DNA of 9,508 nucleotides from CAYSCS01 sp964429695 (GTDB taxonomy: Bacteria > Acidobacteriota > Aminicenantia > Aminicenantales > Aminicenantaceae). The translations under genes were made by a program, and so were the position numbers. The notes under the pieces were generated by a model that was given only the letters and a program-made list of their open reading frames with translations, made no database searches and was not told the origin of the DNA. Position 1 is the first letter of the stretch; every line of letters begins with the position of its first letter. Below are positions 1 through 6,803 of this stretch, in pieces. The stretch spans positions 1 through 9,508 of the forward strand of contig CAYSCS010000062.1 of the NCBI GenBank assembly GCA_964429695.1, in the 5' to 3' direction.

Positions 1-100
1 ATCCAAGCACGAAAAAATGACGTAGCTTTATTTCTTTTCCGAGCCCTGGCCTAAAAGATGGAGTTTTTTCGCTCTTCACTCTATCTTCCTCTTTGTTCAT
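1..100 (-). CDS. APC-superfamily amino-acid permease, N-terminal fragment (cut by window edge)
   Basis: Reading the minus strand from the ATG at 100 to the window edge gives 33 open codons with no stop. The last part reads LGKEIKLRHFFVLG, which aligns with LEKAIKTRHFFTLSFG of the complete permease at 286-1773 (pattern L-x-K-x-I-K-x-R-H-F-F-x-L), the segment just before transmembrane helix 1 of that family. This is therefore the cytoplasmic N-terminal tail of a second, paralogous permease; helix 1 onward lies outside the window. The ATG at 100 has no Shine-Dalgarno sequence, whereas a GTG at 79 (codon 8) has AGAGGA seven bases upstream, so the true start may be 79. It follows the first permease on the same strand after 185 bp. 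Identity rests on a short but distinctive match. Whether the gene is intact beyond the edge cannot be seen. Confidence 0.68.
   Translation of the reverse strand, partial: MNKEEDRVKSEKTPSFRPGLGKEIKLRHFFVLG
87..92 (-). promoter_or_regulatory. Ribosome binding site favouring a GTG start at 79
   Basis: The minus strand reads AGAGGA here, with a 7-base spacer to the GTG at 79-77. No comparable site precedes the ATG at 100. It therefore favours a protein seven residues shorter than the longest reading. Confidence 0.4.
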
Positions 101-217
101 GAAAATAAGATTTTCTTAAAATGTTTTAAATCTACCATTCAGACCTTCTAAGTAATATCTATTTTAGACCTTTATTGCAACATAAAATTTAGAACTTCCC
201 TCTCTAAGATTTCTTAT

Positions 218-237
218 AAATTAAATTTATTTAATTT
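218..237. repeat. 9-bp AT-only inverted repeat between the two permease genes
   Basis: Perfect arms AAATTAAAT (218-226) and ATTTAATTT (229-237) are separated by 2 bases. The repeat lies about 50 bp past the stop codon of the permease at 286 and upstream of the partial permease. It contains no G or C, so it would make a weak RNA hairpin. It could be a poor terminator, a protein-binding palindrome, or chance in AT-rich DNA. No G+C-rich stem followed by a T-run exists between 101 and 285. Confidence 0.2.
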
Positions 238-285
238 TCAGGGGTTTAAAAATTTTTTATTTCTCTTATCCTGATTGAATGTTAC

Positions 286-1773
286 CTATTTTTCTTGACC
301 GTCCTTGGCTGCTCCCAAGATCAGTCTGTATCTTTCAGATTCGCTCAGTCGTGTTCGGAATTTCCTGGCAAAAAACCAAAATAGAAAACCCAGCGCTACC
401 CAGATAAAGATAATCATCCATTCCAAAGGCATTTTTTCTTTTGAGCTTATATAAGGATAATATAAGGCTAAAAAAAGCATCAGAAAAGAACTTAAAAGAC
501 CTCCCACGGCCGTCACAAGACCTCCAGGTACCCGAAAGGGACGATTCTGTTTAGGGCGCTTACATCTAAGTTTTATTAACACTAAACATGTGGATGCATA
601 AGCAAGGGCTATCGTAGCCCCTGTGACATTGGCAACAGGGACAATTGCGCCTCTCCCTAATAAAGATCCAAGAGAGCCAGAAATCCCAACAAAAATGACA
701 GAGAAATAAGGGGACATAAAAATTGGATGTATTCTGCCGAACAATGGAGGAATGATATGTGCTCTGCCAAGGGCAAAAATAATCCTTGTGGCCGTTATGA
801 AACAAGTGTTCCATGTAGTAATAATCCCACATAGACCTGAAAATAGAACTAGTTTTGCCATTAAAGGAGAGTGGAAAGCTTTCTCGAAGGCACCTGCTGC
901 AGGCAGATTAAGAGAAATGATATTCCTCCAAGGAATAACCATCGAAGCGGATAATATACAAAGAATATAAAAAATACAGGCTGTTGCTAAAGAAATGAGG
1001 ATTACTTTTCCTACAAGCCTCAAAGATATTCCAGGAGCTTTTTCCTCCACTGTCTGAGGGATGACTTCGAATCCAGAGAGCATGAAGGGAATCATTATAA
1101 AAACAGATATTATTCCCTTAATAACCTGCGTTGCTCCTGAATTGGCAAAGAGAGGCTCCAGGTTAGATAACTTTCCCAAGACCAAACCTGCGATTATAAA
1201 AACAAAAGAAATAATAAGTAGTGCATATGTTAGAATTTCTTGAAAAACTGCAGCAAATTTGATACTTCTATAATTAATGAAGGTTAAAAAAGCCATTCCT
1301 GTAAGACCAATAAAAAGACCACCCTGTCTTATTGCTACTCCTCCTAATTTATAGAGTGTCGTTCCTTCAATTCCAGGAATCAGTGTATTAATAATCCATC
1401 CAGTGGCTATTGCCTCAAAAGACACAGTTGCAATGAAAGAAAGGGCAAGAAGCCATCCCATTGCAAAAGAAGTTTTCGTACCCCATATTTCAAAAGCATA
1501 GACAACTTCACCACCAGAAGCTGGAAGCATAGTTGCCACTTCTGCATAACATAACCCGATCATCATCATCAGCGCCCCTCCCCCAATAAATGCTAAAATA
1601 GTACCAAGTGGGCCAGCCTTACTCAACCATTCTCCAAGAATTATGATCCAGCCTACTCCAATAATACATCCAAAAGAAAGTGTGAAGAAGTGGCGAGTCT
1701 TAATCGCTTTCTCAAGTTGATGATGACGATTTAGCGAGATTTTTGATTTATTATATTTCACATATATCTCCAT
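286..1773 (-). CDS. APC-superfamily amino-acid permease, GxGW type, 12 TM
   Basis: This is an inner-membrane secondary transporter, most likely an amino acid or amine symporter or exchanger of the amino acid-polyamine-organocation superfamily. The chain has 495 residues, full length for the family, with about 12 hydrophobic helices at roughly 30-48, 54-75, 103-128, 152-167, 176-198, 217-235, 255-280, 304-326, 355-372, 376-400, 415-440 and 450-469. Helix 1 carries IGVGW (residues 38-42), at the position of the unwound substrate-binding Gly motif of APC proteins. AEVATMLPASGGEVVYAFE (77-95) is the conserved stretch leading to helix 3. Family membership is firm, but the substrate cannot be read from sequence. 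The ATG at 1773 has no ribosome site; a GTG at 1761 (codon 5) has TGGAG upstream and may be the real start. It lies 222 bp downstream of the amidohydrolase on the same strand with no clear terminator between, so co-transcription is plausible. Confidence 0.93.
   Translation of the reverse strand: MEIYVKYNKSKISLNRHHQLEKAIKTRHFFTLSFGCIIGVGWIIILGEWLSKAGPLGTILAFIGGGALMMMIGLCYAEVATMLPASGGEVVYAFEIWGTKTSFAMGWLLALSFIATVSFEAIATGWIINTLIPGIEGTTLYKLGGVAIRQGGLFIGLTGMAFLTFINYRSIKFAAVFQEILTYALLIISFVFIIAGLVLGKLSNLEPLFANSGATQVIKGIISVFIMIPFMLSGFEVIPQTVEEKAPGISLRLVGKVILISLATACIFYILCILSASMVIPWRNIISLNLPAAGAFEKAFHSPLMAKLVLFSGLCGIITTWNTCFITATRIIFALGRAHIIPPLFGRIHPIFMSPYFSVIFVGISGSLGSLLGRGAIVPVANVTGATIALAYASTCLVLIKLRCKRPKQNRPFRVPGGLVTAVGGLLSSFLMLFLALYYPYISSKEKMPLEWMIIFIWVALGFLFWFFARKFRTRLSESERYRLILGAAKDGQEK
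1768..1772 (-). promoter_or_regulatory. Ribosome binding site favouring a GTG start at 1761
   Basis: The minus strand reads TGGAG followed by a 6-base spacer and GTG at 1761-1759. The site overlaps the ATG at 1773, which itself is preceded only by A/T-rich sequence. Initiation at the GTG would shorten the permease by four residues. Confidence 0.38.
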
Positions 1774-1996
1774 TGTTTAAAAAAATAAAATAGAAGCTAT
1801 ACATGCTCATCTCTAAATATAATATTTCGTTTTCAATTAGTTTTTTCTTTAGGAAATAAACATTCAGACTTTATAAATTCTCTTCTTTCTAAAATTAATT
1901 ATGAGGAGGCCTAACTTCTTATTCCACTATTAAATTCTTTAACTTTTTATATGCTCCTCTTAAGGGGAATTAATTGCAACTTTCATTTTATTCGAT

Positions 1997-3820
1997 TTAT
2001 TTTCTTCTGATTACTTTTCCTGGTTTCTTGCCTGTATGCTCGTTATCTTTATAAACAATTTCTCCATTAATAAGAACATATTTTATTCCTTCTGGGGGGC
2101 TTGAGGGATTTTGATAATCTCCTCTCATCTTAATCTCTTCTAGATCAAATAAGACTAAATCTGCATAGGTGCCAGGCCGCAAGATTCCTCTATCCTCTAT
2201 TCCCAGAATTTTTTTAAATGGAATCGAGGTTGCCTTCATTATCGCCTCTTCAAGAGTAAGCAATTTTTTTTCTATTACGAAGCGGCGTATGAAGAAGGGG
2301 AAAGTAGCAAAGAATCCTGGAGTAATATCATCGAAATCTTCTAGAATATCCTTTGGAATTGAGAGGCTATCTATTCCAAGTACTGCAAAAGGATGTTTTA
2401 AAAAAACAGAAATTGATCCGTCATAAGCTCTTTTATCCAGGCTTTGATACCATATTGTTCCAGCGTCCTCTTCAAGGATATCAAACAAGACATTTAGAGA
2501 TTCGTTATAAACAGCATTGATTATGTCATCAGGACTTCTTTCTCTAGCTAGTTGTCCGATAGTTTTTCCCTCATAATTTTTATTTAAACAGGATAATATA
2601 GTGAAGCAATCCATCCAGTAAGGATCAGTCAAGGGATGTACCATTCCAAATTTAAATCTCCCCGAATAAATAATTTCTTTGAGCTCATTCCTGAATTCTT
2701 TTTTTTTGAGTTTGTGAATGAACTCTTCTCTTGAAAGCTTCGAAATTTCTTTGTACCAAGGCGGCTGCGGAGCATTTATTGTATGGCCAACAGGTGGTTT
2801 ATAAAAAGAGTCAATGATCCGCATTCTTGTCCCCCACAGATTCTCACTAGGGAGGATGATGTTATAAAATATTTTCAAGCCGCCTGAATGTGCCTTATCA
2901 ATTATTTCTTCTAATGTGGCTCTGGCAAGTGACTCCTGAAGGAATCCTGGGATAGGTTGAGGTGTTATGAATACAGGAAAAAAATGAGCAATAAGGAGAG
3001 GGGTATTATTAGCCTTTTTAGAAATCTCGATCGCTTCAAGAACTCCATGATATCTTCCAACAAAGATTTCGCCAATGAAAGTATGTGAAACTGCATAATT
3101 ATATTCTGAAGCATCTTCCGACCACCAATGATTCTGCATATGGCGAGTGTGGGGAGAATATATGCCTCCATGAATATTTACGATTTTTAGGAGTTCAACT
3201 ATTTCCTTAACAGAAGCATATTCTGCGGTACTAGGCTCAAGAGTTGATGACAATCCAAATGCTCCACTTTTCATAGCCTCTTCTACATAACCCTTCATAA
3301 GCTCTATCTCTCTATTTGTGGCCGTTCTCTTAAAATCCTCCCCCATAACATGATGTCGCAAATCAGCATGACCTATAAGAAGAGCGAGGTTAATAGAAAC
3401 CCCTGTTTTTTCGACTTTCCTAATCCAATCATTAAATCTTAAGCCTTCACGTGTAGCTTGAGAAAAACCGCAATTTCCACCTAAAACAGTCGTCACTCCT
3501 TGCATGATAAAATTCTCAGCGAGAGGATATTCAAGAATGTTTAAGTCCGCATGAGAGTGAGTGTCAAAAAAACCTGGACAAGCGATATATCCTGAAGCAT
3601 CTATGACTAATTTAGCTTTTCCTTTTACCCTTCCTAATTCAACTATCTTTTCCCCTATAATTGCTATATTCCCCTTGAATGTTCTTCTTCCTGTTCCATC
3701 CACAATTTGTGCATTTTTAATTAATACATCATAATTAACATCTCTATATTTACAGCAAATTATCAAAATACATATCAATAAATGAAAGATTGATATTTTC
3801 TCTCTTTCTCTAAGATGCAT
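1997..3820 (-). CDS. N-acyl-D-amino-acid deacylase-like amidohydrolase, exported or membrane-anchored
   Basis: Metal-dependent amidohydrolase (family 3, D-aminoacylase type) expected to cleave the amide of N-acyl-D-amino acids or related small peptides. In the 618-residue reading from the upstream ATG at 3853, metal-site motifs are DTHSHAD (H99, H101), GGNCG (C128, the bridging Cys of D-aminoacylases), YSPHTR (H235), LLIAH (H290) and GIDS (D495). The C-terminus has the family PGTYADLVLFD and INGEIV segments. It is longer than usual (480-530), with extra sequence near 330-400. I chose ATG 3820 because AGAGGAG stands directly before it, while ATG 3853 overlaps the receptor stop as TAATG but has no ribosome site. 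From 3820 the protein begins with a basic stretch and a hydrophobic run ending LIICC: a signal anchor or divergent lipobox, suggesting a periplasmic location. Residues usual in D-aminoacylases are changed: the H-x-K Lys is absent (AHFF) and HPR...FPR appears as TPG...FPF (511-520). Substrate therefore uncertain. Confidence 0.88.
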   Translation of the reverse strand: MHLREREKISIFHLLICILIICCKYRDVNYDVLIKNAQIVDGTGRRTFKGNIAIIGEKIVELGRVKGKAKLVIDASGYIACPGFFDTHSHADLNILEYPLAENFIMQGVTTVLGGNCGFSQATREGLRFNDWIRKVEKTGVSINLALLIGHADLRHHVMGEDFKRTATNREIELMKGYVEEAMKSGAFGLSSTLEPSTAEYASVKEIVELLKIVNIHGGIYSPHTRHMQNHWWSEDASEYNYAVSHTFIGEIFVGRYHGVLEAIEISKKANNTPLLIAHFFPVFITPQPIPGFLQESLARATLEEIIDKAHSGGLKIFYNIILPSENLWGTRMRIIDSFYKPPVGHTINAPQPPWYKEISKLSREEFIHKLKKKEFRNELKEIIYSGRFKFGMVHPLTDPYWMDCFTILSCLNKNYEGKTIGQLARERSPDDIINAVYNESLNVLFDILEEDAGTIWYQSLDKRAYDGSISVFLKHPFAVLGIDSLSIPKDILEDFDDITPGFFATFPFFIRRFVIEKKLLTLEEAIMKATSIPFKKILGIEDRGILRPGTYADLVLFDLEEIKMRGDYQNPSSPPEGIKYVLINGEIVYKDNEHTGKKPGKVIRRK

Positions 3821-3823
3821 TCT

Positions 3824-3830
3824 CTCCTCT
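3824..3830 (-). promoter_or_regulatory. Ribosome binding site deciding the amidohydrolase start
   Basis: The minus strand reads AGAGGAG followed by AGA and the ATG at 3820. Short spacers of 4-5 bases also occur before the receptor, the BKACE gene and the right-edge gene, so this site matches local usage. It supports 3820 over the ATG at 3853. Confidence 0.6.
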
Positions 3831-3852
3831 TTTTTGGTTTTTAAAATATTCA

Positions 3853-6606
3853 TTAGAACTCAATTTTAATTCCAAGCTGAAATTGCCGAGGGGTCACAAT
3901 AACTGAAGGAATTTTATATGAATCTGAAATCAATCTTGTTGAAGCCCATGCAAGCACAGTATCCACATTGAGCGCATTGAAAATATCGATTATAGCACTC
4001 AAGTCTAAACCTTTATACAATAGGAAAGATTTTTGTAATCTAATGTCTAAAAGACTCAAAGATGGAAGCCTCTTTTCGTTATTCCTGGGCTCGGCAAGTA
4101 TCCATCTTGGTCCTTGGTTGGGAAATACTCTAACCCAATCTGCATAAGGCCTTCCTGACATGTATTGAAAATGTATTCCAAACAATATATCGAGAGGAAA
4201 ATTATAAGCAAACTGAAGCTTAAATTGCCAAGGTCTATCATTTACTGTGAGTCCTTCAACATTGAGATAATCATTGGGATCTTTTCCTTTTGAGTAGCCC
4301 ACATGAGCAACAATTCCACTCTGGTAAGTTCCCTCTTCCATAGCAACTTGAGATAGAGAAAGACCCTCTGACCTCGAATAACATAAAGATGAATTTAAAA
4401 GCCAGTTATTAGAGTATCTTTTTATAAGGGTGAAGACTAACCCTCTGTAAAGAAGGTAGTGTTCTGGCGCATTAGTAATTTCATATTTATTCGTCCCTAC
4501 ATTAATCTGATTATATACCATATATGTTTTTCCGTTGTGGGGAGATACCATAGGAATTTGCTCATATATTCCTCCCACGTTCCAGAAAGAAATTAAGTTC
4601 TTTTCTTTCTTGTAAATTCCCTGAATTCCAACACAAAGATCCGCTATTATTTCCCTCTCTATACCAAGAGTAAAAAGATCAGCAGAAGGAGCTTTGAGCT
4701 TCTTATCCACTCCCCATGCTTCTGTGCCTGGCACATGAAGATATTCTACCCATTGTCCCCCATCCCAATAATAAGCATACCAATCAGCATTGTAAGGCCC
4801 AGGAGCATTGAAGGTACCCGCGGAGAGAAATTCAATATAGCGACCGTAGTGAGCCTTCATAATCGTTTTTTTATCTGAAGTGATCTGATATACAAGTCCA
4901 ATACGAGGAGAAAAATTTTTCCACACAACTAAATCAGGTATCCCTGGCAGTTTTTCATCTGTTTCTCTCCAGTTTATCCATACATTTTCTTCCGTATAAT
5001 CCCCTCTTGTGTCATCATATCGGAAGCCTATATTTAGAGTTAATCTGCTTCCTATCTCCCAAGAATCGTCAATGAAAATTCCTACCGTATCAACCTGACC
5101 TCCGTAACGGTTAGCTTTATGGTAATACATGATATAAGGCTGGCCAAGGTAATCATAGTAAACCTTGTCTCCGCTATAATCACAAATCTGATGGTGTTCT
5201 CCCCTATTAAACTGGACTCCAAATTTAAATTCATGATCTCCCCCAAGAAAATCCTCTGCAAAATAAGAAACATTTGCGTGAGCTTGCAATCTACTATGTT
5301 TACCTAAGTATGGAAACCATACTCCATTTGAAGTGACATCTGTTGCTAAATCATAGTGAACAGGGTTAGAAAGAGCCTCTAATCCTCCAATAATAGGTAA
5401 TCGATCTCTGGTGTCATTAAATCCTGCAGTCTTAAATGAAAGAAAAGCATTTGAACTTATCAACCAAGTATATTGGAAGTTCCAGTTGGGGATTTTTCTT
5501 TTTCTTAATCTTGTCGATTCAGGCATAACCCATGGTGTTGGAACTTCTTTTATTCCCCAATTTCTGTATGAAAAAACAGCTGTTAGCTTGTGAGCTGATT
5601 CCACTTGTGCTGAAATCTTTAAAAAATAGAAATCTTCCTTCTCTGGCGAATGATATTCAGGGTCAGATTTCCAAGGTGTTTTATCATCTCTCTTCAGATT
5701 AAAAGCACCAAAAAACCATAGCCTATCTTTAATAATTGGGCCGCCTAAATTAAAGGAAAAATCCAGAAATTTATGTCTCTTATAAGAAAAAAATTCATCT
5801 GGATTAGGATTATTATCAGATGTCAATGCTTCATATTGACCATAATAGCTCATTGAACTAGAAAAATTATTCCCACCTGATTTAGATACGATGTTAACCA
5901 CAGCTCCAGTGAATTGTCCATATTCAGCAGGAGCGCCCGCAGAAATCACTTCTACCTCAGTAATAATATCTTGACTTGGAAAAAGAATAGGAACCCCAAG
6001 CCTTGGGTTCGATATATCTAATCCATCTAATTGGATTGAGTTAGATTCTTCATTGGACCCTGTCGCAATAATACCAGGCGCATTTTCATAAGCATCTCCA
6101 ATTACGATACCGGGAGCTTGCTTGGCTATATCGAATAAAGAATGACGACCTGATGGCAATTTATTAATCTGATTAGTATCAAAATTTGTAGAAAAACCTG
6201 ATTTCGTGACATCAATAACTGGCGCCTCTCCAGTAACAGTAACCGACTCTTCTAAAGCTGTTTGTCTCATAGTTATATTCTCTATGACTGTCTTTCCCAC
6301 AGTCACCTTTATATCGAGCCTCTCTACTGTCCGAAACCCTTGAAGTTTAAAGACGAGTTTATACATCCCAGGCGGTAAATTAACAAAACGATAAATCCCG
6401 CTAACATTTGTTATTTGAGTGTGCACTCCTCCCAGAAGAACAGGGCTTGAAAGCTCAACTACCACCCCCGGAAGAGGAGCTCCCTCCTCATCCGTTACTT
6501 CCCCCTTAACAGAACCTGTTAGAACTTGAGAATAAGAGTTTAAGAAAAAAAGAGCTAAAAGAGAAGTAATCAGAATGAAAATTTTTTGAATTCTCATAAA
6601 TTTCAT
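3853..6606 (-). CDS. TonB-dependent outer-membrane receptor with carboxypeptidase-regulatory-like domain
   Basis: Outer-membrane active transporter driven by TonB/ExbBD energy, 917 residues. A signal peptide (residues 1 to about 26, cleaved near SYS-Q) is followed by a carboxypeptidase-regulatory-like β-sandwich (about 31-115; VKGEVTDEEGAPLPGVVVEL, YRFVNLPPGMYKL), a segment like a TonB box (about 119-127), a plug domain (about 130-245, with IQLDGLDI and GAVVNIVSKSGGNNF), and a long β-barrel rich in Tyr/Trp and alternating residues. The C-terminus is GIKIEF, with the terminal Phe expected for Bam-assembled barrels. GGAGG with a 4-base spacer precedes the ATG. It is the first gene of the minus-strand group and its stop overlaps the upstream ATG of the amidohydrolase (TAATG), which argues for an operon. 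No SusD-like lipoprotein follows, so it is not a glycan SusC/D pair. The neighbours suggest that peptides or acylated amino acids are the cargo, but nothing in the sequence identifies it. Confidence 0.93.
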   Translation of the reverse strand: MKFMRIQKIFILITSLLALFFLNSYSQVLTGSVKGEVTDEEGAPLPGVVVELSSPVLLGGVHTQITNVSGIYRFVNLPPGMYKLVFKLQGFRTVERLDIKVTVGKTVIENITMRQTALEESVTVTGEAPVIDVTKSGFSTNFDTNQINKLPSGRHSLFDIAKQAPGIVIGDAYENAPGIIATGSNEESNSIQLDGLDISNPRLGVPILFPSQDIITEVEVISAGAPAEYGQFTGAVVNIVSKSGGNNFSSSMSYYGQYEALTSDNNPNPDEFFSYKRHKFLDFSFNLGGPIIKDRLWFFGAFNLKRDDKTPWKSDPEYHSPEKEDFYFLKISAQVESAHKLTAVFSYRNWGIKEVPTPWVMPESTRLRKRKIPNWNFQYTWLISSNAFLSFKTAGFNDTRDRLPIIGGLEALSNPVHYDLATDVTSNGVWFPYLGKHSRLQAHANVSYFAEDFLGGDHEFKFGVQFNRGEHHQICDYSGDKVYYDYLGQPYIMYYHKANRYGGQVDTVGIFIDDSWEIGSRLTLNIGFRYDDTRGDYTEENVWINWRETDEKLPGIPDLVVWKNFSPRIGLVYQITSDKKTIMKAHYGRYIEFLSAGTFNAPGPYNADWYAYYWDGGQWVEYLHVPGTEAWGVDKKLKAPSADLFTLGIEREIIADLCVGIQGIYKKEKNLISFWNVGGIYEQIPMVSPHNGKTYMVYNQINVGTNKYEITNAPEHYLLYRGLVFTLIKRYSNNWLLNSSLCYSRSEGLSLSQVAMEEGTYQSGIVAHVGYSKGKDPNDYLNVEGLTVNDRPWQFKLQFAYNFPLDILFGIHFQYMSGRPYADWVRVFPNQGPRWILAEPRNNEKRLPSLSLLDIRLQKSFLLYKGLDLSAIIDIFNALNVDTVLAWASTRLISDSYKIPSVIVTPRQFQLGIKIEF

Positions 6607-6628
6607 GGTCCCTCCGTATGATGAATTT

Positions 6629-6648
6629 ATTATTATCGATTATTATCG
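6629..6648. repeat. Perfect 10-bp tandem repeat in the receptor promoter
   Basis: ATTATTATCG occurs twice with no gap (6629-6638 and 6639-6648), a period of one helical turn. On the minus strand each copy contains GATAAT, a close match to a -10 box. It could be an operator half-site array, a duplicated -10 element, or replication slippage. Confidence 0.55.
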
Positions 6649-6670
6649 TTTTAATTAAACCCCATCTCAT
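6642..6670 (-). promoter_or_regulatory. Candidate σ70 promoter of the receptor operon
   Basis: The minus strand has ATGAGA (6670-6665, four of six matches to TTGACA), a 17-base spacer, and GATAAT (6647-6642, five of six matches to TATAAT). The predicted start near 6635 would leave a leader of about 30 bases with GGAGG before the ATG at 6606. AT-rich DNA gives many chance -10 boxes, so this is the best-scoring candidate by eye rather than a proven promoter. Confidence 0.4.
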
Positions 6671-6675
6671 ATGAG
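6666..6675. promoter_or_regulatory. 10-bp palindrome over the receptor -35 box
   Basis: CTCATATGAG is a perfect palindrome. Five of the six bases of the candidate -35 element of the receptor promoter lie inside it. This is a typical place for a repressor or Lrp-family site. It is short enough to arise by chance. Confidence 0.35.
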
Positions 6676-6726
6676 GAAAAGTAATATAAAAGAAAACAAA
6701 AGTCAAGATATTTTTTACAATAATTA

Positions 6727-6755
6727 TTGATTTAAATTGAAAAATGTTTTAAAGT
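6727..6755 (+). promoter_or_regulatory. Candidate σ70 promoter of the regulator gene
   Basis: TTGATT (6727-6732, four of six) is followed by a 17-base spacer and TAAAGT (6750-6755, four of six). Transcription would begin near 6762, giving a leader of about 40 bases. The -10 box lies inside the left arm of the inverted repeat at 6748-6788, which would allow self-regulation. Confidence is limited by the AT-rich background. Confidence 0.33.
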
Positions 6756-6788
6756 AAAAATAAAAAATAAAATTTAATGTACTTTAAA
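6748..6788. promoter_or_regulatory. 9-bp inverted repeat, candidate operator for the Lrp-type regulator
   Basis: TTTAAAGTA (6748-6756) and its exact reverse complement TACTTTAAA (6780-6788) are 32 bp apart centre to centre, about three helical turns, which places both arms on the same face of the DNA. The right arm ends 15 bases before the regulator ATG. Lrp/AsnC proteins commonly autoregulate by binding several phased sites. A 41-base hairpin with a 23-base loop would be weak, so a DNA site is more likely than an RNA structure. Confidence 0.45.
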
Positions 6789-6803
6789 TAATAATAAATA
6801 AAA

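Noticed and set aside
1797..1808. Very short minus-strand frame starting MSMYSFYF between the amidohydrolase and the first permease
   Set aside because: It has fewer than 20 codons and overlaps the permease start; a GAGATG context alone does not support a leader peptide.
1903..1959. GAGGAG (1903-1908) and CTCCTC (1954-1959) plus CCTCTTAAGGGG between the amidohydrolase and the permease, considered as a terminator
   Set aside because: Arms are only 6 bp with a 45-base loop, the CCTCTTAAGGGG palindrome has no loop, and neither is followed by a T-run on the minus strand. No intrinsic terminator is supported here.
6679..6706. TTGACT on the minus strand (6706-6701) as the -35 box of the receptor
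   Set aside because: The -35 match is good, but the hexamers 16-18 bases away (TTACTT, TACTTT, ACTTTT) match a -10 box poorly. The pair ATGAGA/GATAAT at 6670-6642 fits better overall.
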